DNA of 64,000 bases, taken from Amycolatopsis echigonensis (lineage in GTDB: Bacteria; Actinomycetota; Actinomycetes; Mycobacteriales; Pseudonocardiaceae). The translations under genes were made by a program, and so were the position numbers. A model generated the notes under the pieces. That model was not told where the DNA came from, searched no databases, and worked only from the letters and a program-made list of their open reading frames with translations. This document shows, one piece after another, positions 23,098 to 31,053 of this stretch. The stretch's first letter is position 1. The number at the start of each line of letters is the position of its first letter. The stretch lies in NCBI RefSeq assembly GCF_014174495.1, contig NZ_JACJHR010000021.1, forward strand, positions 58,207 through 122,206. Direction: 5' to 3'.

Positions 23098-24390
23098 ATG
23101 ACCACCATGCAGATCACCGACCTCCGCGCCCGCGAAATCCTGGACTCCCGCGGCCGTCCCACTCTGGCCGTCGCCGTCTCCAGCGGGTCGCGGCACGCCA
23201 CCGCGACTGTGCCTTCCGGTGCCTCGACCGGCCGGAACGAAGCCTGCGAACGTCGCGACGGCGACCCGGCCCGCTACGGCGGCGCGGGAGTCCTCGGCGC
23301 CGTCGAGTCGGTCAACACCGAGGTGCGGCACCTCCTGATCGCCCGCCACTGGACCGGTCTCGCCGAGATCGACCTGGCAATGGTCGAGCTGGACGGCACT
23401 GCCGACCGCAGCCGCCTCGGCGCGAACGCGATCGTCGGCGTGTCCATGGCGGTCGCCCGTCTGCTCGCGGACGCCGAGAAGGTTCCGCTGTGGTCCTGGC
23501 TGCACGTCCCGGGCGGGCGGCCGCGGCTGCCGGTGCCGCACTTCAACGTCCTCAACGGCGGCGCGCACGCCCGCACCGGCCTCGACTTCCAGGAATTCAT
23601 GATCGCCCCGCTCGCCGCGGCCAGCCTGCCCGAGGCGATCCGCACCGGCGCGGAGGTCTACGCCGCGCTCCAGGCGCTGCTGACCGAACGCGGATACACC
23701 GTCGGTCTCGGCGACGAGGGCGGCTTCGCTCCGGACGTCACCCGGCCCGAAGACGCGCTGCAGCTGCTGCTCCGCGCGATCGAGGACGCCGGCTACCCGG
23801 CCGGCCAAGACGGCATCGCCATCGCGCTGGACCCGGCCGCGTCGCAGTTCCGCCAAGCCGACGGCACGTACCTGGTCAACGGCCGCCGGCACAGCTCGTC
23901 GGATCTCGTGCAGCGCTACGTCGAAATGGTGCGCGACTTCCCGATCTGGAGCATCGAAGACGGCATGGCCGAGGACGACCTCGCCGGGTGGCGCGAACTC
24001 ACCGCGGAACTCGGCGACCGCATCCAGCTGGTCGGCGACGACAACTTCGTCACCAACCCGGCCCGCATCGCCCGCGGCGCCGGCCTCGGCGTCGCCAACG
24101 CCGCCTTGATCAAGCTCAACCAGGTCGGCACCGTCACCGAAACCCTCGAAGCGATCGAGATCTGCCGCGAACACCGCTACGGCCAGATGATCTCGCACCG
24201 ATCCGGGGAAACGACCGACGACTTCATCGCCGACCTCGCCGTCGGCACCGGCTGCGGACAGCTCAAGGCCGGTGCCCCGGCCCGCGGCGAACGCGTCGCG
24301 AAATACAACCGCCTGCTGGAGATCGCCGCCGACGCGCCCGAACTCCCTTACGGCATCCCGGAAACCGCGTTCACCGTCCGCCTGGGATGA
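23098..24390 (+). CDS. eno: Enolase paralogue in a fluoride-controlled operon
   Basis: This is a 430-residue enolase (2-phosphoglycerate to phosphoenolpyruvate). Conserved pieces include GASTG, FQEFMI, DEGGFAP, SIEDGMAEDDLAGW, LIKLNQVGT with the catalytic Lys, SHRSGETTD and the C-terminal Lys in QLKAGAPARGERVAKYNR. Some usually invariant positions differ: LDPAASQF for LDVAASEF, NGGAHARTG for NGGAHADNN, and KAG for KTG. Enolase is strongly inhibited by fluoride with phosphate and Mg2+. A second, fluoride-induced copy may be less sensitive or simply raise enzyme amount. A housekeeping enolase presumably lies elsewhere. Confidence 0.93.
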   Translation: MTTMQITDLRAREILDSRGRPTLAVAVSSGSRHATATVPSGASTGRNEACERRDGDPARYGGAGVLGAVESVNTEVRHLLIARHWTGLAEIDLAMVELDGTADRSRLGANAIVGVSMAVARLLADAEKVPLWSWLHVPGGRPRLPVPHFNVLNGGAHARTGLDFQEFMIAPLAAASLPEAIRTGAEVYAALQALLTERGYTVGLGDEGGFAPDVTRPEDALQLLLRAIEDAGYPAGQDGIAIALDPAASQFRQADGTYLVNGRRHSSSDLVQRYVEMVRDFPIWSIEDGMAEDDLAGWRELTAELGDRIQLVGDDNFVTNPARIARGAGLGVANAALIKLNQVGTVTETLEAIEICREHRYGQMISHRSGETTDDFIADLAVGTGCGQLKAGAPARGERVAKYNRLLEIAADAPELPYGIPETAFTVRLG

Positions 24391-24393
24391 ACC

Positions 24394-24834
24394 GTGCCCG
24401 GCTTCCTGCACCGCTTCCGCCGCCCCGCGCTCTCCGCCAGAGAGCAGCTGGCGCGGTTGTCGTCGGTGCTCGACCGCGCCGCGGCAGTAGCACCGGAGAC
24501 CGAGACCGCCGTACGAGCCTGCGGCGCCGCTGGTGACGTGCCCGGCGCCATCGGCCACGCCGGCAGCGAACTCGTCAGCACCTACCACCGGCTCCGCGAA
24601 GAACTGAACAGCATCCCCGTGGACCGCGAACGCGCCCCGCTGGCAGACGAAATCGGCCGGCTGCTGCAGTACCACCAATGGCTCATGCGCACCGCCGTGC
24701 AGCTGGCCTTCTCCCTCAACCAAGACCCGCGCCGCGAAGCCATGCGCCGCCGACTCGACGGCGTCGGCCCACCCGCCGCGCGACTGCAGGCTCTCCGCGA
24801 CCAAGTGGCAGAACGTCTCCGGAGCGAGCCGTGA
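24394..24834 (+). CDS. Unrecognised helical protein after enolase
   Basis: This is a 146-residue, highly charged, mostly helical soluble protein with no signal peptide, membrane segment or cysteine pair motif. GTG 24394 lies three bases after the enolase stop and the end overlaps the next gene (GTGA), so it belongs to the same transcript. A central stretch, STYHRLREELNSIPVDRERA, looks like part of a coiled coil. No family was recognised and no function is proposed. Confidence 0.65.
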   Translation: MPGFLHRFRRPALSAREQLARLSSVLDRAAAVAPETETAVRACGAAGDVPGAIGHAGSELVSTYHRLREELNSIPVDRERAPLADEIGRLLQYHQWLMRTAVQLAFSLNQDPRREAMRRRLDGVGPPAARLQALRDQVAERLRSEP

Positions 24835-26156
24835 ACACCCCACGAGACGATGATGAACGCCACCGCCTCATTCGCGCCCTGGCCGACGACGGCTGCCTCC
24901 TGTGCCGCGACAAAGACGCCGCCGAACACCACTGGCACACCTGGTACGTCATGGAAACCCACCGAGATCCCGGCTACCGCCGCCGGATCGCGGCCGCTGG
25001 CGGCTTCTGCGCACGCCACCTGCGTCTGTTGACCACCACCTCCGAAGGCATCCGGGTCCTTCCCTCGCTCCTGGGAGATCTGATCGCCTCCGCTCTCGGC
25101 GGCGTGACCGGCTGCCACTGCGATCCCTGCGACAAAATGACCGCCGCCGTCGACCGCCGTCTCGGCGCCCTCGTCCGATGGCTCGACGACCCCGAGGTCA
25201 TCAACGGAATCCGCCGGCTGTGCACCCACCACCTGCTCGACGTCCTGAACACAGCTCCGTGGCCGTTCGCGACCACACTCGCCGCCATCGCCCGGGACCA
25301 GCCATACACGCCTCCCTCCGATCCCGACCTCCTCATCCGGGCTCCGCACCTCACCGCCGCGGCCGAACTCTTCGCCGAGGACGACAAACGACTCACCGAA
25401 CAGTCCACAACAGACAGAGCAACCCACGCCCTCGACCTTCCCTGCTGCCCCGTATGCCGCGCCCGCAGCCGCGGCGAACTGCGTTACGCCACCTGGCTTC
25501 TCGGCCAAGACGTCGCCCGCCTCGACCCCGGCGAGCCCTGGCTTTGCCCGACGCACCTCGCAGACGCCACCCTTCTCGACCACGACAGCGCCTGCACGAT
25601 CTGGGCGACGATGCACCAGGCCGAACACGCCCGCCTTGCCCAGCTCGCCGACCGCCTCGACGCTTCGCCGCTCCCCGGGTTTTTCGCCCGCCTTCGCGCA
25701 GCCTGGCCGCACCTGCTCGAACGTCGCCGGGACAGGGCCGCTGCCGCATTTCGACGTCCGGAACGATTCGTCGCCGAGGCCCTCCGGAACTTCCGTGACA
25801 ACCAACCCTCGTGTACTGCCTGCGCCGCGGGCGACCTCGCCGAACGTCGCGAACTCGCACTGCTCGACGCGGCCTCCCTGCACCACACCGTCCGCGAACG
25901 CTGGACCCGCGGCCACGGACTGTGCCGTGACCATGCCGCACTCGCCGCATCGGACCTCGCCAAAGACGTCCTGCGCAGCCGCCTGACGCTGCTGGGCTGG
26001 GAGCTTGAGGAAACCCAGCGCAAACACGCCTGGCACACCCGCCACGAACCAGCGACCCCAGCCGAAACGTCCTGGCCCCGCGCGATCCCCTTCCTCCGCG
26101 GCGATGCCTGCCTCGGCCTCGCCCCCGCCGAATTCGACGACCAGGACACGCCATGA
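24831..26156 (+). CDS. Cysteine-rich soluble protein, possibly DUF6062-like
   Basis: This is a 441-residue protein that repeats a pattern of Cys pairs followed by Cys-X-X-His: CLLC with FCARHL, CHCDPC, CCPVC with LCPTHL, and CTACA with LCRDHAAL. Three to four such modules suggest several bound metal ions or redox-active pairs. The pattern recalls DUF6062-type proteins, but this is from memory and uncertain. There is no signal peptide. The GTG start at 24831 overlaps the preceding stop. It is the eighth gene of the fluoride-controlled operon. Confidence 0.65.
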   Translation: MNTPRDDDERHRLIRALADDGCLLCRDKDAAEHHWHTWYVMETHRDPGYRRRIAAAGGFCARHLRLLTTTSEGIRVLPSLLGDLIASALGGVTGCHCDPCDKMTAAVDRRLGALVRWLDDPEVINGIRRLCTHHLLDVLNTAPWPFATTLAAIARDQPYTPPSDPDLLIRAPHLTAAAELFAEDDKRLTEQSTTDRATHALDLPCCPVCRARSRGELRYATWLLGQDVARLDPGEPWLCPTHLADATLLDHDSACTIWATMHQAEHARLAQLADRLDASPLPGFFARLRAAWPHLLERRRDRAAAAFRRPERFVAEALRNFRDNQPSCTACAAGDLAERRELALLDAASLHHTVRERWTRGHGLCRDHAALAASDLAKDVLRSRLTLLGWELEETQRKHAWHTRHEPATPAETSWPRAIPFLRGDACLGLAPAEFDDQDTP

Positions 26157-26434
26157 GCGCCCCGCACACCCCCGACCCCGGCTACGCCGGCCGGGGTCCG
26201 ATGTTCTGGCTGCCGCCACACGGCTTCGGCAACGGAATCTCCGCGCAGGCCTGGGCGGAGATCGCCGACCTCACCGCCGAGGAACTCCCCGAAGCACTGC
26301 TCGCCCTCACCGAAGCCGACATCGCCGCCTACACCGCGGCCGTCCGCGGTCGCCCCGGCTATTACCGGCTGTGGGTCGACTCGCTGCGCTATCTCCATGC
26401 CGAAGACGTCCTCATGGACGTCCTGCGCTCCTGA
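26153..26434 (+). CDS. Small unrecognised acidic protein
   Basis: This is a 93-residue acidic protein with two helical stretches (LTAEELPEALLALTEADIAA and YRLWVDSLRYLHAEDVLMDV) and no cysteines. It overlaps the Cys-rich gene by four bases and is the last gene of the operon that starts at 19117. No family was recognised. Confidence 0.65.
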   Translation: MSAPHTPDPGYAGRGPMFWLPPHGFGNGISAQAWAEIADLTAEELPEALLALTEADIAAYTAAVRGRPGYYRLWVDSLRYLHAEDVLMDVLRS

Positions 26435-26804
26435 CGCCGAAATCCCGCACGCGGACCAGCAACCCAGCGAGCGAGACCACGATGAACGCGCAGCCTCCGC
26501 CGAACTGATCGAACGCCGCCCAGCCGCACCAGGAACTCGGCGGCCGAACATGCCCGCGGAAACGTCACTTCCGCGGAGGGGGCGGATCCTGCCCGCGTTT
26601 GGTGCCGCAGTTCTGCCGTGACGTCCAGGCGTACAGCGCGAAAGCGCTACCCGCCCAGCGCCTGCCGTGGCCGGAATGCTCGGCACCGGGCGAAGGGCTG
26701 GGCGTGCTCGCCGGGCGGCGATGTCGCCGGACGTGCTCGCCGGATCCGGAAGGGTGCCAGTGTGCGGATGCCGAGGTCCAGGTACAGCGTTAGGCTCGTT
26801 GTTC
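26435..26804. other. Intergenic region before phoU
   Basis: These 370 bases have no convincing gene. TTCCGCGG-type GC-rich repeats near 26560-26580 (cacttccgcggagggggcgg) may end the operon upstream. TAGGCT just before the phoU start is a possible -10. No fluoride-aptamer pattern was found here. Confidence 0.4.
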
Positions 26805-27449
26805 ATGCGGGTGACCTTCCACGGCGAGCTGGTCCAGCTGCGCGAGCAGCTGGTCGCGATGTGCGCGATGGCCGCTCAGGCGATGCGGCAGGCGAGCCGG
26901 GCGTTGCTGATGGCCGACCTCGACCTGGCCGAGCGGGTGATCGCCGGAGACGCCGCGCTGGATCAGGCTCGCGGCGGCTGCGAGGATCACGCGCAGAGTC
27001 TGCTGGCGTTGCAGGCTCCGGTCGCCAGCGACCTGCGAAGCATCCTCGCCGCGGTCTACTCGGCGGAGAAGATCGAGCGCATGGGCGACCTGGCTGCCCA
27101 CATCGCCGACACCGCACGCTTCAGCCATCCCGACCACGCCGTGCCCGCCGACCTTGAGGACACGTTCGCCCGGCTGGGCGAGATCGCCGCCGGCATGGCC
27201 GACCGGCTGGGCGAACTGATCGGCCAGCCGGGCGTCGACGGCTTCGCCGAACTCGACGAGACCGACCACGCTGTCGATGCCCTGCATTCCCGGGTGCTCA
27301 CCACGATCACCGGCCCCGGCTGGCCGTACGGGGTGCGCACGGCCACCAGCCTGGCACTGCTGGCCCGCTTCCACGAACGCTTCGCCGACCAGGCCGTCTC
27401 CGTCGCCAAGCGACTGGACTTCGCCGCCACGGGCGAGTTCCCCGCATAG
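26805..27449 (+). CDS. phoU: PhoU-family phosphate regulator
   Basis: This is a 214-residue, all-helical protein with two PhoU repeats: AQAMRQASRALLMADLDLAE with VASDLRSILAAVYSAEKIER, and a second with ALLARFHERFADQAVSVAKR. The metal-binding motif (E/D)KIERMGD typical of PhoU is present. PhoU proteins tune the Pst transporter and phosphate signalling. No pst genes are adjacent, so it is a stand-alone copy. ATG 26805 was chosen over upstream starts because conservation begins at MRVTFHGELVQL. Confidence 0.9.
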   Translation: MRVTFHGELVQLREQLVAMCAMAAQAMRQASRALLMADLDLAERVIAGDAALDQARGGCEDHAQSLLALQAPVASDLRSILAAVYSAEKIERMGDLAAHIADTARFSHPDHAVPADLEDTFARLGEIAAGMADRLGELIGQPGVDGFAELDETDHAVDALHSRVLTTITGPGWPYGVRTATSLALLARFHERFADQAVSVAKRLDFAATGEFPA

Positions 27450-27494
27450 CCGGCTGACGAGACGCAGACTGCTCAACGAACGACCCGTCCGGCC

Positions 27495-28628
27495 TCAGGA
27501 GCGAGCCGCCCGCGGATCCAGATCACCCTCCGCGAGCAGGCCCTTCGGTACACCGGCCCGATCGACGACCACAAGCTCGGCACCGCTGCGCACGCGTTCG
27601 GCGAGTTCCCGTCCGCGGAGACCAGCCGGGACGATCGCGTCCTCTCCGACCGTCCGGGCAACAGCCACGACAGGCACGGCCGGGCGCTGCGCCGGCGGCA
27701 CCGCAAGCAGCGCCGACCGGCTCACGACTCCCCAGGCCCGGTCCTCGACGTCGAGGACCACCAGCTCCCGCACGCCGTACTGCTCGGCCACCATCAGCGA
27801 CTCGGCAACGGACAGATGCTCGGCGACCGGAAGGACCGGCCGGCACAGGCTGCCGGCATCCGGCACCGGGAGGACGGCTTCGCTCAGCGCCTCCGACGCG
27901 CCTGCCCAGATCATCACCCCGGCGAAGACGAAGACGGCGGCGAACATGATCCCCGTCGAGGCACCGCCCAGGAGCCGCACGAGCGGAACCACGACGATCA
28001 GCACCGCGAGCAGACGCCCGAACCAGCCGGCGATCCTCGTCGCGCGCCGGCGGTCTCCGAAGACCCGCCACGCACCGGCTCGCAGGAGGTGCCCGCCGTC
28101 CAGCGGCAGCCCCGGCAGCAGGTTGAACAGGGCCAACGCCACGTTGAGAACAGCGAAGACATGGGTGAGCACCTCCGCCAGACCCGTCAGCGGCACCAGA
28201 TCTTCAGCCAGGGCGGCCAGACCCGCCACCAGAACCGACGCCGCGGGCCCGCCGGCCGCCAGCAGCGCCTCGCCTCCGGGCGTGCGCGGGTCCCGGTCGA
28301 ATTCGGTCGCACCGCCCAGCAGGTCGATCGTGATTCGCTTCGCCGGCATCCCGAGCGCCCGCCCCGCCGCCACATGGCCGAACTCGTGCACCAGCACGGA
28401 CAACACCAGCACCGCTGGAAACACCAACGCCACCGCGTACCGCGCGATCCCGAGGCCGGGCGCCCACCTCCCTACCCACGGTGCGAACACGTAGACCATC
28501 AACGCGGCCAGCAGCGCCATCCACGGGCTCATCCGGACCGGAACCCGGCCGATCCGGCCGCACCCCCAGTCTCCGCCGCGCCGGCCCCACCGCGAAACGG
28601 CGCCTGGACCGCGCTGATGACGTCGCAT
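27495..28628 (-). CDS. M50 (site-2-protease-like) membrane metalloprotease with CBS-type domain
   Basis: This is a 377-residue protein. HEFGH at 81-85 is the zinc site and NLLPGLPLDGG holds the third ligand, both typical of M50 intramembrane proteases. About six membrane segments span residues 35-240. The C-terminal 130 residues look like a pair of CBS motifs (ESLMVAEQYGVRELVVLD), which bind adenosyl ligands in related proteins. The start lies ten bases from a 17-bp palindrome at 28639-28655 shared with the divergent zf-HC2 gene. Confidence 0.9.
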   Translation of the reverse strand: MRRHQRGPGAVSRWGRRGGDWGCGRIGRVPVRMSPWMALLAALMVYVFAPWVGRWAPGLGIARYAVALVFPAVLVLSVLVHEFGHVAAGRALGMPAKRITIDLLGGATEFDRDPRTPGGEALLAAGGPAASVLVAGLAALAEDLVPLTGLAEVLTHVFAVLNVALALFNLLPGLPLDGGHLLRAGAWRVFGDRRRATRIAGWFGRLLAVLIVVVPLVRLLGGASTGIMFAAVFVFAGVMIWAGASEALSEAVLPVPDAGSLCRPVLPVAEHLSVAESLMVAEQYGVRELVVLDVEDRAWGVVSRSALLAVPPAQRPAVPVVAVARTVGEDAIVPAGLRGRELAERVRSGAELVVVDRAGVPKGLLAEGDLDPRAARS

Positions 28629-28638
28629 GGAGTCATAT

Positions 28639-28655
28639 TACTATATAGGTTAGTA
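28639..28655. promoter_or_regulatory. TACTA-N7-TAGTA palindrome (site 1)
   Basis: TACTATATAGGTTAGTA lies between the divergent M50 protease and zf-HC2 genes and could control both. Perfect TACTA/TAGTA halves are separated by seven bases. The same layout recurs at five other places between 30.7 and 52.4 kb. The half-sites recall BlaI/MecI/CopY-type operators; the binding protein is not encoded in the window as far as I can see. Confidence 0.5.
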
Positions 28656-28688
28656 CTAATTGAGTTCCCGAGCCGGAGAGGAGGCGCG

Positions 28689-28886
28689 ATGCCGCTCTCC
28701 TGCCCGATGACCGACGAAGCAGCCGCATATCTCCTGAAGAATCTGAGACCCGCGGAGCACGAGCGATTCCGGCGGCACTTGCGAGTCTGCATCGCGTGCC
28801 GCCGCGAGACCGACGAGCTGGGGCCCGTCGTCGACCTCCTCCGGGGCTTGCGCCCGGACCGTCCGGAGCACAGACCGGCGGACTGA
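28689..28886 (+). CDS. zf-HC2 (anti-sigma-like) small protein
   Basis: This is a 65-residue protein whose HLRVCIAC forms the HxxxCxxC zinc motif of zf-HC2 / anti-sigma factor domains, preceded by an amphipathic helix (YLLKNLRPAEHERFRR). ATG 28689 follows GGAGAGGAGG by four bases. No sigma-factor gene is next to it, so it may act alone or on a distant partner. It is divergent from the M50 protease across a shared palindrome, which hints at a signalling pair; this is inference. Confidence 0.75.
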   Translation: MPLSCPMTDEAAAYLLKNLRPAEHERFRRHLRVCIACRRETDELGPVVDLLRGLRPDRPEHRPAD

Positions 28887-29032
28887 AAACACGAACGCGA
28901 TCTCCTGCTGTGATCGGCTGTCCGGCGCGCGAAGGAGAGCAGCGCTGCCGAAAATCACTGCCGCCTGAACCGTTCGGCCAGCTGGGGATCATTCTCCCAC
29001 CACAGTCCTGCGGGCAGGCCTGCCCCCGCTGT

Positions 29033-29515
29033 TCAGTCGCCGCCGCCGCTGGGCTGAGCGGGCGACGTACCGGGTGCGGCGGAGCCCACCTCGATCGTCG
29101 TGTCCATGCCGAGTTCCTTGTGGTTGCCGACCGGGCAGGAAAGCTCATAGCGCCCTGGCTGGAGCGTGACGGTGAAGCTCCCCGACTCGCCGCCGCGCAA
29201 GGTGCCGGTCTTCTGATCGGCACCGCCGGGTCCGGCGAGTTCCAGCGCGTGGACTGTCGTTCCGCTGTTGCTCGCGACGAAGGTGTAGGTGCCGGGTGCC
29301 CACGTTCGCTGCGGCAGCCGGATCGCGAACTCGGTCAGCTCCACCGCGACCCGCGTCCCCGGCGGCGCAGCGCTCGACGACCGAGCCGGCGAAGCTGGGC
29401 TGCCGGGCGATCCGGCACCGCTCCCGCCGCATCCGGCCGCGCCGAGCGCCAGGATTCCGCCAGCCGCGGCTGCCCGGAGACCGCCCCGCCGACACGTCGC
29501 GCCGCGCCTAGCCAT
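29033..29515 (-). CDS. Cupredoxin-type copper lipoprotein
   Basis: This is a 160-residue exported protein. A twin-Arg-rich start and hydrophobic stretch end in LGAAGC, a lipobox with Cys29. The mature part has a cupredoxin fold with the type-1 copper ligands His89 (TTVHALEL), Cys127, His132 and Met137 (CPVGNHKELGM). A Ser/Pro/Gly-rich linker follows the lipid anchor. It probably carries electrons or binds copper on the outer face of the membrane. The ATG overlaps the stop of the preceding gene, so the two are co-expressed. Confidence 0.88.
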   Translation of the reverse strand: MARRGATCRRGGLRAAAAGGILALGAAGCGGSGAGSPGSPASPARSSSAAPPGTRVAVELTEFAIRLPQRTWAPGTYTFVASNSGTTVHALELAGPGGADQKTGTLRGGESGSFTVTLQPGRYELSCPVGNHKELGMDTTIEVGSAAPGTSPAQPSGGGD

Positions 29516-30737
29516 GGCGGCCGCCCGACGCCGGATCGCAGTAGTCGATGTCGTTCGTGGGATGGAACGGCCCCACGAGCAGCGCCCGCTTGAACGGGCC
29601 GCCCTCGGCGATCTCCTCCGCCGAAACGTCCAGCGTGAACTGGTCCCCCGGACGCAGCCGGCGGCCGGCGATCACGACCGGGGCGCGCACGAGGTAGATC
29701 GCCGACCAGGGGCAGCAGTAGTAGTTGCCGATCGCCGCGCCGCTGGCCGTGGTCCCGGCCGCGATCGCCTCCGCCCGCAGCGCCGCATCGATCTGCGCCT
29801 GGATCGTCAGCGTCGCCGCGGGGTCCGGGTCGCAGCGCCACAGGTGATCGATTGCCCGGCGCGCGGCCGGGTCGCGCTTCCAGCTCGCCCGGCTTGCCGG
29901 GTCGGTGAGGCACCACGGGTCGAAGCCCGCCTGTCCGGGAACCGGCAAGGCCGGTCCCGACACCATCGCGACCTGGACGTCGGGGCGATCCAGCAGAGCC
30001 GGCATCGCGAGCAGCTGCCCGATGAGGTAGTAGCGCTCGATCGCGCACTTGACCGAGTTCTCGACCCGCTGATGAACGGCCGCGTCAGCGTTCGGGGACC
30101 ACAGCGACTCCGCGTAGGACGCAGTGCCCTCGGCTTCCGCCACCATCCCGTCGACGGTGGCCGCGAGGGCGTTCTTGCCCGCGGGGATTCCGGTGCGGGC
30201 GAAGTCGGCCTGCGCTGCCTGAACATGGTCGCGCATCGTCCGCACCGCGGCGAGCATGGCGGCCAGATGCGCACGCGGACACGGTTCGGCCTCGACCCAG
30301 GCGGGAAGCGAGGCGGGCAGGCTCACCTCGGCGGCGACGTCGAAACCGGGGTCGCGCGCGGCCCGTCGTGCGCGCGACGACCACTGCTCGACCTCGCCGA
30401 GGAACGCGGCCGCCTGCTCCGCCGTCACCGGCGGAAGGTATCCGACGGTCCGGGGAACCGCCGTGTAGTCCGCCTCGACGAACTGGTCGCCGAGGGTCTG
30501 CAAGGCGAATGCGTTCCAGGTGCACAGCAGCTGGCTCAGCTCGCCTGGGCGCGCTTGCCACAGCGTGGCCCCGCGGCCGGCAAGGCGGTCCCGGAGTTTC
30601 TCCGCCGTCAGCAAGTCCTCGTACGCGCCCGCACCGGCTCGCCGGTACGCCTCCACCGTCTCGGCCGAGACCTCTCCCCGCAGCACAGCCGCGAGCCGGG
30701 TCATCAGCGTCGGCCGCACCGCTTGCTGCTCCGGCAT
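29508..30737 (-). CDS. Unrecognised cysteine-containing protein paired with a cupredoxin
   Basis: This is a 409-residue protein with no signal peptide or membrane segment and about eight cysteines, including a CC pair in NYYCCPWSAIYLVRAPVVIA. The C-terminal part has a beta-rich stretch (RRLRPGDQFTLDVSAEEIAE) followed by FHPTNDIDYCDP. The ATG at 30737 has GGAAGG upstream. It overlaps the cupredoxin lipoprotein by eight bases, and a TACTA-N7-TAGGA palindrome lies 37 bases upstream. I do not recognise a family. Confidence 0.75.
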   Translation of the reverse strand: MPEQQAVRPTLMTRLAAVLRGEVSAETVEAYRRAGAGAYEDLLTAEKLRDRLAGRGATLWQARPGELSQLLCTWNAFALQTLGDQFVEADYTAVPRTVGYLPPVTAEQAAAFLGEVEQWSSRARRAARDPGFDVAAEVSLPASLPAWVEAEPCPRAHLAAMLAAVRTMRDHVQAAQADFARTGIPAGKNALAATVDGMVAEAEGTASYAESLWSPNADAAVHQRVENSVKCAIERYYLIGQLLAMPALLDRPDVQVAMVSGPALPVPGQAGFDPWCLTDPASRASWKRDPAARRAIDHLWRCDPDPAATLTIQAQIDAALRAEAIAAGTTASGAAIGNYYCCPWSAIYLVRAPVVIAGRRLRPGDQFTLDVSAEEIAEGGPFKRALLVGPFHPTNDIDYCDPASGGRHG

Positions 30738-30773
30738 GAGCGTCCACCTTCCACTCCGGACAGACCGTCAATC

Positions 30774-30790
30774 TACTACTTGAGTTAGGA
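30774..30790. promoter_or_regulatory. TACTA-N7-TAGGA palindrome (site 2)
   Basis: TACTACTTGAGTTAGGA matches the TACTA-N7-TAGTA pattern with one mismatch and stands just upstream of the leftward Cys-rich protein and cupredoxin operon. Confidence 0.4.
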
Positions 30791-30931
30791 GCGAGGAAGC
30801 GCGCGCACGCGTCGTCGCCTTGTTCGCGCAGGCAGCCGGCAGTAGGTTGACGGCCCTCGGCTCGCCCGCCGCGACCTTACGCTCAGGTCGTTACGGTTCG
30901 GTTTCCAGTCCGACAGCCGGGTGAACCCCCG

Positions 30932-30960
30932 TTGACCCATACCCTAGGGGGGCATACAGT
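30932..30960 (+). promoter_or_regulatory. Promoter with CsoR-like operator
   Basis: TTGACC (30932-30937) and TACAGT (30955-30960) are separated by 17 bases, a good housekeeping promoter. The spacer holds ATACCCTAGGGGGGCAT, a G/C-tract palindrome like those bound by CsoR/CstR-type copper or persulfide sensors. It would control the amino-acid ABC operon starting at 31054. Confidence 0.5.
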
Positions 30961-31053
30961 CCACTCGTTCGAGTGATGCGCATCACGACCGAAGCGGCTG
31001 CCGCGACGGGTGTCCGATGGCCGCCAGATTCCTCTGTCCCCAAGGGAGCCGCC

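Noticed and set aside
31021..31053. A fluoride riboswitch before the amino-acid ABC operon, suggested by CCGATGGCCGCCAG
   Set aside because: There is no GGCGATGG-type P2 with AACC and no complementary 3' strand; the resemblance is a few bases only.
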